This document shows positions 8,642 through 17,191 of a stretch of DNA of 64,000 bases, in pieces; the first letter of the stretch is position 1; each line of letters begins with the position of its first letter. Under the pieces are notes generated by a model. That model was not told the origin of the DNA, did no database searches, and saw only the letters and a program-made list of their open reading frames with translations. The DNA is from Sphingobacterium multivorum (lineage in GTDB: Bacteria > Bacteroidota > Bacteroidia > Sphingobacteriales > Sphingobacteriaceae): assembly GCF_900457465.1 (NCBI RefSeq), contig NZ_UAUU01000009.1, positions 744,001-808,000 of the forward strand. The letters run 5' to 3'. A program made the translations under genes and the position numbers.

Positions 8642-9976
8642 ATGCGTTTAGGTCAACTACTTACTTTATTTCTTTGCTCGGCTTTTATCCATTTCATCCA
8701 AGCACAGGAAAAGCAAGTTTTAATAGAAAATGTTAAACTGCTCGATTATAAAACTCAAATGTTAACTCCGCCAAAACATGTTTTAATAAACGGTAACACG
8801 ATTCAAACCATTAGTACATCTCCTATTGACGTGCAAGGTAAGAATATCGTTAAAATAAACGCTAAAGGCAAAACCCTAATGCCTGGATTGATTGATGTAC
8901 ATGTCCATTTGGTATTTGGAGCTTTGACAATGCCTCAAATGATGACAAATGACCTTTCCGAGGAATTCTTGATCAACACGGTGGGGCTCTCGGCGCAACA
9001 GATGTTAATGCGGGGTTTTACAAGTGTACGAGATGTCGGTGGCCCTATATTTCCATTAAAGGCGGCGATCGACAAGGGTAAGCTTCTAGGGCCTAGAATA
9101 TGGCCTTCTGGTGCTGTTGTTAGTCAAACAGCGGGGCATGGAGATTTTCGGACACAGGAGGAAAAATCGCGTCGTTTTTTTGGCATTGTCTCTCGTGCGG
9201 AGCGATATGGAGCAACATTCATCGCCGATGGTCGTGATGAGGTTCTGACTGCAGTACGAGAGAATCTGAGATTCGGAGCAAGTCAGATTAAACTCATGGC
9301 GGGTGGAGGAACTTCTTCAGCATACGATCCTGTGGATGTTACCCAATATACGCTAGACGAAATGAAAGCAGCAGTAGAAGCAGCCGAAGACTGGGGAACC
9401 TATGTCACCGTACATGCGTATACGCCAAGAGCAATTCGAAGAGCGATCGAAGCTGGTGTAAAATGTATAGAACATGGACAATTGCTCGACGAAGAAACTT
9501 TACAGCTGATCGCAAAAAAAAATATCTGGCTTAGTTTACAAAACCTGGTGGAAGATACACCCGATATGGATCCACAACGAAGAATCAAGCGTAAACCCGT
9601 CATTGAAGGTCAGGAAAAAGTATGGCCAATGGCTAAAAAATATGGAGTAAAGCTAGCTTGGGGTACAGATTTCCTTTTTGAGCCGGAACTGAATAAAATG
9701 CAGAATGCTTTTATTTTGCGACTTCAAAAGTGGTTTACAAATGCCGAGATCATTAAAATGATTACTCAAGACAACTGTGAGCTTCTGCAGCTTTCGGGAT
9801 TAAGAAGTCCTTATCCTGGCAAGTTGGGAATAGTAGAAGAAGGAGCTTTGGCAGATCTGATCCTTGTAGACGGAGATCCGCTTAAGAATTTAAAACTATT
9901 GGCAGATCCAGAAAAAAACTTTTTGTTGATCATGAAAGACGGTCAGATTCATAAAAATAGCCTCCAGAGGCATTAA
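8642..9976 (+). CDS. exported amidohydrolase (imidazolonepropionase/prolidase-like)
   Basis: 444 residues with a signal peptide (to about residue 21, IQA-QE). The amidohydrolase superfamily pattern is complete: the HxH metal pair at residues 87/89 in PGLIDVHVHL, a lysine in QIKLMAGGG, VTVHAYTP and IEHGQLL supplying further histidines, and the catalytic Asp in LAWGTDF. This is the subgroup usually annotated as Xaa-Pro dipeptidase or imidazolonepropionase-like, which often acts on small peptides or N-acyl compounds outside the cytoplasm. It stands alone, 208 bp before the signalling block. If that block makes an N-acyl signal, this enzyme could be a hydrolase for it, but position is the only argument. 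Confidence 0.8.
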   Translation: MRLGQLLTLFLCSAFIHFIQAQEKQVLIENVKLLDYKTQMLTPPKHVLINGNTIQTISTSPIDVQGKNIVKINAKGKTLMPGLIDVHVHLVFGALTMPQMMTNDLSEEFLINTVGLSAQQMLMRGFTSVRDVGGPIFPLKAAIDKGKLLGPRIWPSGAVVSQTAGHGDFRTQEEKSRRFFGIVSRAERYGATFIADGRDEVLTAVRENLRFGASQIKLMAGGGTSSAYDPVDVTQYTLDEMKAAVEAAEDWGTYVTVHAYTPRAIRRAIEAGVKCIEHGQLLDEETLQLIAKKNIWLSLQNLVEDTPDMDPQRRIKRKPVIEGQEKVWPMAKKYGVKLAWGTDFLFEPELNKMQNAFILRLQKWFTNAEIIKMITQDNCELLQLSGLRSPYPGKLGIVEEGALADLILVDGDPLKNLKLLADPEKNFLLIMKDGQIHKNSLQRH

Positions 9977-10178
9977 TATTTACAAGGTGAAATTTATTGT
10001 ATCTCGAAAATCCGCATCTTAAGATGATAAAATGTATTTTCGATGACATCAGTTAAAACGGGCTATTTTGGCTCGTCAAGGTGAAAAAGGAATCAAACAA
10101 TTTTACCATCACATGGTGCAGGCGGTTGCATTACGGTATAATTTATTTGAAGAGTAAACACCTTTGCATTTAATTGAT

Positions 10179-10186
10179 TAGTTTTG
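10179..10186 (+). promoter_or_regulatory. TAnnTTTG -7 element overlapping the assumed start of the GNAT-like gene
   Basis: TAGTTTTG matches the Bacteroidota -7 consensus TAnnTTTG. No -33 element stands at a normal distance. If it is used, transcription starts after the TTG codon at 10184, and translation must begin further down. Confidence 0.35.
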
Positions 10187-11023
10187 CGTTTAAACGATAA
10201 ATCAAAGCATTCGGTGGCATTATTATTCAACGACGGGCGTCCAGTAGTAAGACTAAGAGCATTTCGGGCTATCGACGATCCCCAAACCTGTGAACGTTTC
10301 ATAGAAGGACACGCGCATGTGTTAACTGCTATAGGCGTAAAGAAAGTAACTTCTTCCAAAAATGACTGGATGTACAATCCCGCATCATTCGTACTGATCG
10401 TAGAATCCCTTGATGGTGATAAAGTCTATGGTGGAGTACGTATACACGTATCTGGAGGGAGTGAACCACTTCCGATTGAACAGGCCACGGGAGCGATGGA
10501 TGCCAAAATCTTAGACCTTGTTTATGATTATGCGCAACAGGGAACCGGTGAAGGTTGTGGGCTTTGGAATTCCCGGGAGATCGCTGGATATGGTATTGGC
10601 AGCATATTTTTGACGAGGGCTGGTGCCGCTATCAGCACACAGGTTGGCATTAAATCGCTCTTTGCTTTATGTGCTCCTTACACGGTGAAATTAGCAGAAA
10701 GTGTTGGCTACCGCATTGATACAAGTGTTGGAAATAATGGCACGTTCTATTATCCTAAGCTGGATCTGCTGGCTACGGTAATGATTATGCGTAATCTTGA
10801 CACCTTGACCGAAGCCGATCAAGAAAACAAAGATGCAATTTTATCACTTCGGAATAATTCCAATATTGTCCGCATAGAAACTTTGCGGAATAAGGAAATT
10901 GAAATTCATTATCAAATCGATATTCCGAATCTCAATCAATGGGATTTAAATGAAATTATTAAAAACCTGAAACATACATCATTAGATCACAAACCAGATG
11001 ATCGTAATTTAAATATCTTATAA
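10184..11023 (+). CDS. GNAT-fold acyltransferase-like protein
   Basis: About 279 residues, no signal peptide. The middle has the GNAT layout: a strand-turn FVLIVESLDGDKVYGGVRIH (the core beta4 strand), then SREIAGYGIGSIFLTRAGAA (position of the acyl-CoA or acyl-ACP loop), then a helix ALCAPYTVKLAESVGYRI ending in the Gly-Tyr/Phe seen in GNATs. The order GGVRI ... SRE ... YT..L.E.VGYRI resembles AHL synthases and FeeM-type N-acyl amino acid synthases, but identity to a named family cannot be shown here. The start is uncertain: TTG at 10184 is overlapped by a promoter-like element, and GTG at 10214 is an alternative. Its TAA overlaps the ATG of the methyltransferase (TAATG), so the two are translated together. 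Confidence 0.6.
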   Translation: MRLNDKSKHSVALLFNDGRPVVRLRAFRAIDDPQTCERFIEGHAHVLTAIGVKKVTSSKNDWMYNPASFVLIVESLDGDKVYGGVRIHVSGGSEPLPIEQATGAMDAKILDLVYDYAQQGTGEGCGLWNSREIAGYGIGSIFLTRAGAAISTQVGIKSLFALCAPYTVKLAESVGYRIDTSVGNNGTFYYPKLDLLATVMIMRNLDTLTEADQENKDAILSLRNNSNIVRIETLRNKEIEIHYQIDIPNLNQWDLNEIIKNLKHTSLDHKPDDRNLNIL

Positions 11024-11787
11024 TGGACACTAAACATTATGGTGCCGGCTATTTAATGGATACCGGTGATTTTCTTAAACAATTAAAAATACATTCATAT
11101 ACTCCTTTTAATACGATTAAAGAGGGCGTTGTCGTCGATCTAGGTTGTGGCACTGGAATGGATGCCATCAATTTAGCTAATATGCTAGGCCATAACGTTC
11201 TTGTCGTTGGATTGGATCATGATAAGGCTTTAATCGAACATGCCAAAACAAGCAGTGTGGAGGTAAAGAACGTCGACTTTGTTCAGGGTGAAGTTAATCA
11301 ACTTAGCTTTACAGATAATTCCATTGCTGGCATCAGAATGGAACGTGTTGTACAACATCTTCCGGAAGCACCGAAAATGTTTGCTGAGGTTCACCGTGTT
11401 TTGCGTGAAGGTCAACCCCTAGTCATCGTCGAGACGATCTGGAATAGCCTGACATTTTACAGCAAGCATGTGGGTATTGAGGCTAAGATATGCCATTATT
11501 TGACCGAAGAAAAAGTCAATAATGGCTGGGCTGGGAATAAATTAACTTCAGACCTATTGACTCAAGGCTTTAAACAAGTTCAATTGCAAACATTCTGTAT
11601 GGTAGCCCGCTCGAAAGAAGAAGCCAACCGCTATCTTTTCTTAGATAAAATTCTTTTGGAGATGGTCGAAAAAGGGAAGTTGAGCACAGCTGAAATGGAG
11701 GAATTTCAAAACACATTGGACCAAGCTGATGAAGCGGGTTGTTTCCTTGTTTCTATGAATTTAGTTATTGCCGAAGCAAAAAAATAG
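11023..11787 (+). CDS. class I SAM-dependent methyltransferase
   Basis: 254 residues with a Rossmann-type methyltransferase core of the Methyltransf_11/25 type: motif I VVDLGCGTG at about 37-45, the acidic end of beta2 (VVGLDHD) at about 63-70, and RMERVVQHLPEAP in the post-motif position at about 105-118 followed by FAEVHRVLREGQPLVIVE. The C-terminal 110 residues are helical and probably form the substrate pocket. The start overlaps the stop of the GNAT-like gene and the stop is 6 nt before the sensor kinase, so this is the middle gene of a tight operon. The pairing suggests it methylates the product of the upstream enzyme (inference); a regulatory protein methylase is the alternative. Confidence 0.8.
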   Translation: MDTKHYGAGYLMDTGDFLKQLKIHSYTPFNTIKEGVVVDLGCGTGMDAINLANMLGHNVLVVGLDHDKALIEHAKTSSVEVKNVDFVQGEVNQLSFTDNSIAGIRMERVVQHLPEAPKMFAEVHRVLREGQPLVIVETIWNSLTFYSKHVGIEAKICHYLTEEKVNNGWAGNKLTSDLLTQGFKQVQLQTFCMVARSKEEANRYLFLDKILLEMVEKGKLSTAEMEEFQNTLDQADEAGCFLVSMNLVIAEAKK

Positions 11788-11793
11788 CATATA

Positions 11794-13947
11794 GTGATGA
11801 AATGCTGGCTTAACTTGATCTTCTTATTTATTTTTACGTGCAGTTCAACTTGTTTTGGAGAGGTTATTATCGATCAACCGACGCAGCGTGTATTGATCGG
11901 ATATGGTCTCGAGCGTTATATGGGGAAAGGAGAGCCTAACTTTGCGGATACTTCAGCTTCCTCCTTCCAGTCGTTAGAAAGCAAGGTACCCAATTTGGGC
12001 ATATCACCCACTGACATCTGGTTCCGATTGCCTGTGACAAATAAGGGAAAAGAGAAACTTGAACTCTTGCTCGAAATTGCCTACCCTCTCTTGGATGAGG
12101 TCGAACTTTTTGTACCATCATCAAATGGGCATTATAAATCGATCAAACTGGGCGAGCATCAATCTTTTTCGGCTAGAAAATATAAGGTTCCTAATTACGC
12201 ATTCGACATCCAATTACCCGGATATGAGAAAACGATCTTTTTTCTTCGTGTAAAAAGTACGGAACAGATTATTCTCCCGATCTATTTAAGTAACGAGCGC
12301 AGTTTCTTAAAAGAGATGAATGACGACAGTTTGATAAGCGGGATCTATATTGGTATTGTCGGGATTATGGCGATATACAATTTATTCCTGTTTTTTTCAG
12401 TTCGTGAAAGGGGCTATCTGTATTATGTCCTTTATGTTCTTTGTGCAGGAATAACACAAATGGGCATTAAAGGTTATAGTTTTCAGTATCTGTGGCCAAA
12501 TTGGACATATTTTGCAACAAAAGGTCCTATTATCTTCGGATGTTTATCAGGCTTATGCGCCCTGCTTTTTGCAGATTCATTTCTTCAATTACCGAAAAAC
12601 GCTCCTCGGTCAAGACGTGTGATTACTGCTTTTATCATCCTTTTTGTCGTTGGTAGCCTTCTTACACTGCTCAACCTTACACAACCAGCGTTCATGGTTA
12701 TGCAGCTAACAACAGGAGCAGGCTCTTTATTTGTCCTTTACTTATCCTATCGGGTAATGATAAATGGCTATAAACCAGCTAAATATTTTGTTTACGGTTG
12801 GACAATTTTACTATTAGGTTCTGTCGTCTTTTTATTGAAAGATTATGGCATTTTAAAATATAACGATTTTACGAGTAACGCCGTACAAATTGCATCTGTT
12901 GTGGAGATGGCCTTATTGTCCTTCGGTCTAGCTTATAGTATCAATATCTTAAAAGAAGAAAAAGAAGCATCACAAGTCAGGGAATTAGCGATCTCATTAG
13001 AAAACGAAAAGTTGATACGCGAGCAAAATATCGTATTGGAACAAAAAGTAGATGAGCGGACACGTGAATTAACAGAATCTAATGAGTCTCTACAAACCAC
13101 TCTTACCCACTTGAAGGAAACACAATCTCAACTTGTCGAAGCCGAAAAGATGGCCTCTCTTGGTCAACTGACTGCGGGGGTTGCGCACGAGATCAACAAT
13201 CCAATCAACTTTGTTACATCCAATGTCGCTCCATTAAAGCGTGATATCAAGATGATCTGGGAAACGCTGGAGGAGGTAGAACGTATAGCTTTTAAAGAGG
13301 GGATATCCGAAACGGAAAAGCAATTGCAGATCAAAAAATTCAAGGAGGACCTGGATATTGATTATCTGAAAACAGAGGTAGATTTTCTATTAAAAGGGAT
13401 GCATGATGGGGCCCATAGGACCGCCGAAATAGTAAAGAGTTTGCGGATCTTCTCGCGCGTAGACGAGGATACATTAAAATTTGCAGATCTAAACGAGGGG
13501 TTGGAGTCAACAATGGTTATCCTCAATAGTTTATTAAATAACACGATTGAAGTTGATAAGATCTATGGTGATATGCCAAAGGTCGAATGTCATGCCGGCA
13601 AACTCAATCAGGTCTTTTTGAATATTGTGACAAATGCTATTTACGCCGTGAATAAGAAGTTTAATCACGATGTTGGTGGTAAAATATGGATTGAGACCGG
13701 AGTTCACGCGGATAATACCTCCGTCTTTATCAAAATCGCAGACAATGGTATAGGTATTCCAAAAGAAATTCATGAACGGATATTCGAACCATTTTTTACA
13801 ACAAAAGACGTTGGCGAAGGTACTGGTTTGGGAATGTCCATAGCCTATAATACCATTGCGAAACATCATGGTAAAATTATCGTAGATTCAGAAGTGGGAC
13901 AGGGCACAAGCTTTACACTCCTCATTCCAATTCAACAAAACAATTAA
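11794..13947 (+). CDS. 7TMR-DISM sensor histidine kinase
   Basis: 717 residues. A signal peptide (1-23) is followed by an extracytoplasmic 7TMR-DISMED2-type beta domain (about 30-170; LPVTNKGKEKLELLLEIAYPLLDEVELF), seven membrane helices (about 178-390), a coiled coil (about 392-455) and a kinase core with the phosphoacceptor His465 in GVAHEINNP, an N box NAIYAV, and G boxes DNGIGIP and GEGTGLGMSIAYN. DISM sensors bind small ligands such as carbohydrates or other metabolites outside the cell. The gene follows the methyltransferase by 6 nt, which makes a dedicated ligand made by the two upstream enzymes plausible. There is no attached receiver; the next gene supplies one. Confidence 0.87.
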   Translation: MMKCWLNLIFLFIFTCSSTCFGEVIIDQPTQRVLIGYGLERYMGKGEPNFADTSASSFQSLESKVPNLGISPTDIWFRLPVTNKGKEKLELLLEIAYPLLDEVELFVPSSNGHYKSIKLGEHQSFSARKYKVPNYAFDIQLPGYEKTIFFLRVKSTEQIILPIYLSNERSFLKEMNDDSLISGIYIGIVGIMAIYNLFLFFSVRERGYLYYVLYVLCAGITQMGIKGYSFQYLWPNWTYFATKGPIIFGCLSGLCALLFADSFLQLPKNAPRSRRVITAFIILFVVGSLLTLLNLTQPAFMVMQLTTGAGSLFVLYLSYRVMINGYKPAKYFVYGWTILLLGSVVFLLKDYGILKYNDFTSNAVQIASVVEMALLSFGLAYSINILKEEKEASQVRELAISLENEKLIREQNIVLEQKVDERTRELTESNESLQTTLTHLKETQSQLVEAEKMASLGQLTAGVAHEINNPINFVTSNVAPLKRDIKMIWETLEEVERIAFKEGISETEKQLQIKKFKEDLDIDYLKTEVDFLLKGMHDGAHRTAEIVKSLRIFSRVDEDTLKFADLNEGLESTMVILNSLLNNTIEVDKIYGDMPKVECHAGKLNQVFLNIVTNAIYAVNKKFNHDVGGKIWIETGVHADNTSVFIKIADNGIGIPKEIHERIFEPFFTTKDVGEGTGLGMSIAYNTIAKHHGKIIVDSEVGQGTSFTLLIPIQQNN

Positions 13948-14028
13948 TACCACTATAAACTTAAAATAGTTCAATTAACTATTATTTTTTCATATCTTTT
14001 GTAAGGGATAAAACCATATAATAAAATT

Positions 14029-15114
14029 ATGCAGAGGGAGCTTGAAATATTATATATCGATGACGAAGTAAACAATTTGGTTAGCTTTAAAGCGAACTTT
14101 AGATACGATTACGCTATCCATACAGCATCCAATACGAGTGAGGCCGAAACGATCCTTCATGCTCATCCTGATATCCGTATTATCTTCTGTGACCAACGTA
14201 TGCCGGATGAGATGGGCATCGATTTTTTGCACCGCATTAAAAAAGATTTTCCAAAACCAATCCGTATTCTTTTAACGGCTTATGCCAATATGGAAACTGT
14301 AATTGATGCAGTTAATAAGGGCCATATTTTTAGGTTTGTCCGAAAACCCTGGATGAATGAAGAAATCGTTTCCGCAATAGAAGAAGCTAATAAGTTTTAT
14401 GTTGCAAACTCCATGCTAGAGGTTAAGAATCAAGAGCTACAAAAAGCTTATGATGAATTAGATAAGTTCGCTTATAGCGTTAGCCATGATCTTCGTGATC
14501 CATTGACCGGGGTTCTTTCTGCGGTGAAACTTGGATTAGAGTTTGACAGCATAGATCGTATCCATGAGTTGTTATCACTAATGGATAGTTCCTTGGTCAG
14601 CTTAGATGCTTATATTGACAGTCTGCGCGACTATTATCTTTTACGAAGAGGAGAACTCATGTTGTCAACGATAAATTTCGAAGAGCTCTTTGGCAACATA
14701 CGCCAGTTTTACAGCAGGTATACGCAAAATAAGGATGTGGCTTTTGAAATTTCAGTGGATCAAAAAGAAATCTTTAGCGGAGACAAAGCACTTGTAGAAC
14801 TGATTTTGCATAATCTTCTTTCTAATGCTTTTAAATATCAACGTAAAGGGCAGGAAAACCAGTACGTCAAACTCTCAGTATCCGTATCAGAACGTAAAGC
14901 TAAAATTATGGTGAGTGACAACGGAATAGGCATATCTCCAGAGTATGTTGAAGATATCTTTAAATTATTCTTTAGAGCCAGTGATCAAGCGAAAGGCATG
15001 GGATTTGGGCTCTATAATGTTCAGAATGCACTCTTAAAACTACAAGGGAAAATCGAAGTACAATCACAACCCAATCAGGGTACAACCTTTACCGTCGTCA
15101 TACCGAGCAAATAA
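14029..15114 (+). CDS. receiver-histidine kinase hybrid (RR-HisKA-HATPase)
   Basis: 361 residues. The N-terminal receiver (1-125) has D11/D12, phosphoacceptor D55 in IIFCDQRMPD, LTAYA and K106 in VRKPW; this DQRMP...KPW set is typical of receivers that are linked to HD-GYP or kinase outputs. A coiled coil leads to a HisKA with phosphoacceptor His153 (SYSVSHDLRDPL type: YSVSHDLRDP) and a HATPase with LLSNAFKYQ and DNGIGIS. It would take phosphate from the DISM kinase 81 nt upstream and then signal through its own kinase domain. No DNA-binding domain is present, so the final output must be another protein, for instance the receiver encoded convergently next door. Confidence 0.85.
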   Translation: MQRELEILYIDDEVNNLVSFKANFRYDYAIHTASNTSEAETILHAHPDIRIIFCDQRMPDEMGIDFLHRIKKDFPKPIRILLTAYANMETVIDAVNKGHIFRFVRKPWMNEEIVSAIEEANKFYVANSMLEVKNQELQKAYDELDKFAYSVSHDLRDPLTGVLSAVKLGLEFDSIDRIHELLSLMDSSLVSLDAYIDSLRDYYLLRRGELMLSTINFEELFGNIRQFYSRYTQNKDVAFEISVDQKEIFSGDKALVELILHNLLSNAFKYQRKGQENQYVKLSVSVSERKAKIMVSDNGIGISPEYVEDIFKLFFRASDQAKGMGFGLYNVQNALLKLQGKIEVQSQPNQGTTFTVVIPSK

Positions 15115-15191
15115 TCCTTTCACTTTCGGCAATCCGATGCGATGGCAGCGAAGAGCATCACAAAGCAAACAGACATTTTAAATAAAAGTTG

Positions 15192-15223
15192 ACTTTCCTA
15201 AAATTATAATCCTTTAGGAAAGT
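15192..15223. terminator. hairpin between convergent signalling genes
   Basis: An 11-bp perfect stem (ACTTTCCTAAA / TTTAGGAAAGT) with a 10-nt loop stands between the hybrid kinase gene and the convergent receiver gene; it covers the stop codon of the latter. The following U tracts are short on both strands, so it is a weak bidirectional terminator. Confidence 0.5.
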
Positions 15224-15678
15224 AGCTTTTGCCGAAGCAAAAACTCCAACTGATCATTTGAAGTCTCAAGTTGAGAATTAGTCTCCACAATTTTTTGGCG
15301 CTCAGCATAGACATCATAAGCGCGTTGAATCGTTTGATCGAGCTCCTCTTCACTCCAAGGCTTATTGAGGTAATGAAAGATTTTTCCTTTATTGACCGCA
15401 TCAACGACAGCTGCCATGTCCGTATATCCTGTCAAAAGGATACGCATTGGGGCTGCATTGATCTTAATAATCTCTTCCAAAAACTCTACACCGGTCATTT
15501 CCGGCATACGTTGATCAGTAATGATAATATGTATCTGGTTGTTTTTGACAATATCGATTGCATCGGCACCACTAATTGCCGTAAACACTTTATACTTTAG
15601 TCGAAATGTCGCTTTAAAAGAAAACAGATTGTTTTCTTCGTCGTCAACGTACAATATCGAAATCTTCTTGTCTTCCAT
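15214..15678 (-). CDS. stand-alone response regulator receiver with C-terminal coiled coil
   Basis: 154 residues. The receiver covers 6-125 with D12/D13, phosphoacceptor D55 in IIITDQRMPE, LTGYTD and the Lys of LNKPWSEEE. After it comes only a helical, probably coiled-coil tail (about 128-154), with no DNA-binding, HD-GYP or GGDEF domain. The receiver is closely similar in motif set to that of the convergent hybrid kinase, so the two receivers are paralogues and may share the same phosphodonor. It could act as a phosphate sink or by contacting a target protein. It is convergent with the kinase operon and shares a terminator-like hairpin with it. Confidence 0.8.
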   Translation of the reverse strand: MEDKKISILYVDDEENNLFSFKATFRLKYKVFTAISGADAIDIVKNNQIHIIITDQRMPEMTGVEFLEEIIKINAAPMRILLTGYTDMAAVVDAVNKGKIFHYLNKPWSEEELDQTIQRAYDVYAERQKIVETNSQLETSNDQLEFLLRQKLLS

Positions 15679-15881
15679 AAGCTTATCGTCTGAAATACAA
15701 ATTTACGTAATAAATTCGCTGAATTAATAACAGATTAAAGAGTTTTATGTTTTCCTAGCAGAAATAATACGGGATAGCTGATAAAAATAATGGATTCGTT
15801 ATCCGATGATTATAACATTGAACATTAGAAAAAAGATTTAAAGTTAATAGCTGCCTAGGGAAAATAATCCAACTTGTATTG

Positions 15882-15917
15882 AAAAAAGCCATCCTACATT
15901 TGTAAAACGGCTTTTTT
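15882..15917 (-). terminator. intrinsic terminator of tRNA-Lys
   Basis: On the minus strand a stem AAAAAAGCC / GGCTTTTTT closes over an 18-nt loop and ends in a U run, just downstream of the tRNA 3' end. Confidence 0.65.
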
Positions 15918-15922
15918 GAAAG

Positions 15923-15995
15923 TGACCCCGCTGAGGCTCGAACTCAGGACCCACAGATTAAGAGTCTGTTGCTCTACCAACTGAGCTACGAAGTC
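15923..15995 (-). tRNA. tRNA-Lys (anticodon CTT)
   Basis: A 73-nt cloverleaf: acceptor stem GACTTCG / CGGGGTC with two G-U pairs, D arm GCTCAGTTGGTAGAGC, anticodon stem ACAGA / TCTGT with loop CTCTTAA giving CTT, and the T loop GTTCGAGCC. The discriminator base is A and the CCA end is not encoded. Confidence 0.93.
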
Positions 15996-16158
15996 ATTCG
16001 ATAATCCAAATGTAAGGTTCACCGTAGAAAAAGTCAAGTGGAAAAGAATATTTTTTTGACTTTTATGACATTCAAGCGAGATTTTTGGCAGCTGTCCCAT
16101 AAGAAAAACAGACTCAAATATGTCATTTAAACAAATTATTCTTTCGCTCCATAACGTC

Positions 16159-16893
16159 TTATTTCCTTGCCACAGCAATCTTTCCCATAATCATTGGCTT
16201 AACTTCCATTTTTATTGGTTTATCCAGTTGTATTTTACTCCCCTTTTTGATTGAAATCACAACCGTTTTATAGCCTAACATCTGTGCACGGAGCTCCTGA
16301 TCTACCCGAAACAGAGATTGCGGTACCCAAAGTTGAAAATCTCCATTTTCATCCACTTGCGTACGGTAATTTCCCAAGGACACCTCTGTTCCCATCATAC
16401 TTACATCGCTTCCAGCACAAACTACTTTACCTTTTATGCTTACTTTTGTGCTATCGGGGCTTCCTTTTAATGTTGAATTATCATTTGTTGATGAGCTAAC
16501 CTGCCCCTGCTGCTTTATCTGATCATTTTCTGTTTTTGTTTGGACAACGACAACTTCTCCAGTCAATTTGTTTTGTGCTTGAGCAGCATGAAAGCTCAAG
16601 GATCCAACCAACAAGAGGCCCGCAGCGATCCCCGGCCATCTTCCTTGCCAAATAGGGTTTTTAGAAAAAGAAAAAGGGACATCCAATTCACGCATCAACT
16701 GATCTTCATAAAATCGACCACATAGCCCTTTACCGGCTTTTTTTATTTGATCTACAATTTCCTGATCATCCATCTGTGAAAAATCTACAACCATCTTCTC
16801 ACATTGACCACAAAAACGCCCTTGTTCTTGTGGCGTCATCTTATCCCACTCTGCAGAGCAAGAGTCCTTCACTTGTAATATAATCTTTTCCAT
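16159..16893 (-). CDS. membrane protein with Cys-rich N-terminal module and exported beta domain
   Basis: 244 residues from the ATG at 16893, which has a good AAGGAG ribosome-binding site 6 nt upstream; the frame extends further up without support. The cytoplasmic N-terminus carries a compact cysteine module (DSCSAEWDKMTPQEQGRFC, then GQCEKMVVDFSQM, then GLCGRF), a recurring Bacteroidota pattern in which Cys residues could bind a metal. One membrane helix (about 95-112) follows, then a low-complexity Ser/Thr/Asn spacer and a C-terminal beta-sandwich resembling CarboxypepD_reg-like domains (VSIKGKVVCAGSDVSMMGTEVSLGNYRTQVDENGDFQLWVP). The layout recalls anti-sigma factors, but no sigma gene is adjacent. 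Function unknown. Confidence 0.6.
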   Translation of the reverse strand: MEKIILQVKDSCSAEWDKMTPQEQGRFCGQCEKMVVDFSQMDDQEIVDQIKKAGKGLCGRFYEDQLMRELDVPFSFSKNPIWQGRWPGIAAGLLLVGSLSFHAAQAQNKLTGEVVVVQTKTENDQIKQQGQVSSSTNDNSTLKGSPDSTKVSIKGKVVCAGSDVSMMGTEVSLGNYRTQVDENGDFQLWVPQSLFRVDQELRAQMLGYKTVVISIKKGSKIQLDKPIKMEVKPMIMGKIAVARK

Positions 16894-17102
16894 GTTGTCT
16901 CCTTTTTTTATATTTTGAGAAGGGATGCAGGAAAATCGACTATTGCATAATGAAACAGCACAAAAATCACTAAACACTGATAAACAGGTAATTAATAACA
17001 CACCTTAAAATTATATGTTGACTTTTTAGGGAAAGGGTGGCCCGAATGAAGTACATCATACGCTGAAGAGCGATATAGCAGAAATCGGAAGATCAGGTTC
17101 AT

Positions 17103-17140
17103 AAAAATGCCCCCAGAAAGTGTCTAACTTTTTGGGGGCA
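17103..17140 (-). terminator. intrinsic terminator after the tricorn protease gene
   Basis: Stem TGCCCCCA / TGGGGGCA extended by A-U pairs, with a T5 tract on the minus strand. It lies 52 nt past the stop of the protease gene. The stem also resembles the terminal repeat of some IS3-type elements, but no second copy is near. Confidence 0.7.
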
Positions 17141-17191
17141 CTGCAACTTTTGACAGTTTATTTAAAGTAAGTAATGTTAGCGCTAACTTCT

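Noticed and set aside
17103..17140. Stem resembling an IS3-type terminal repeat
   Set aside because: Only one copy is present and it fits a terminator of the protease gene.
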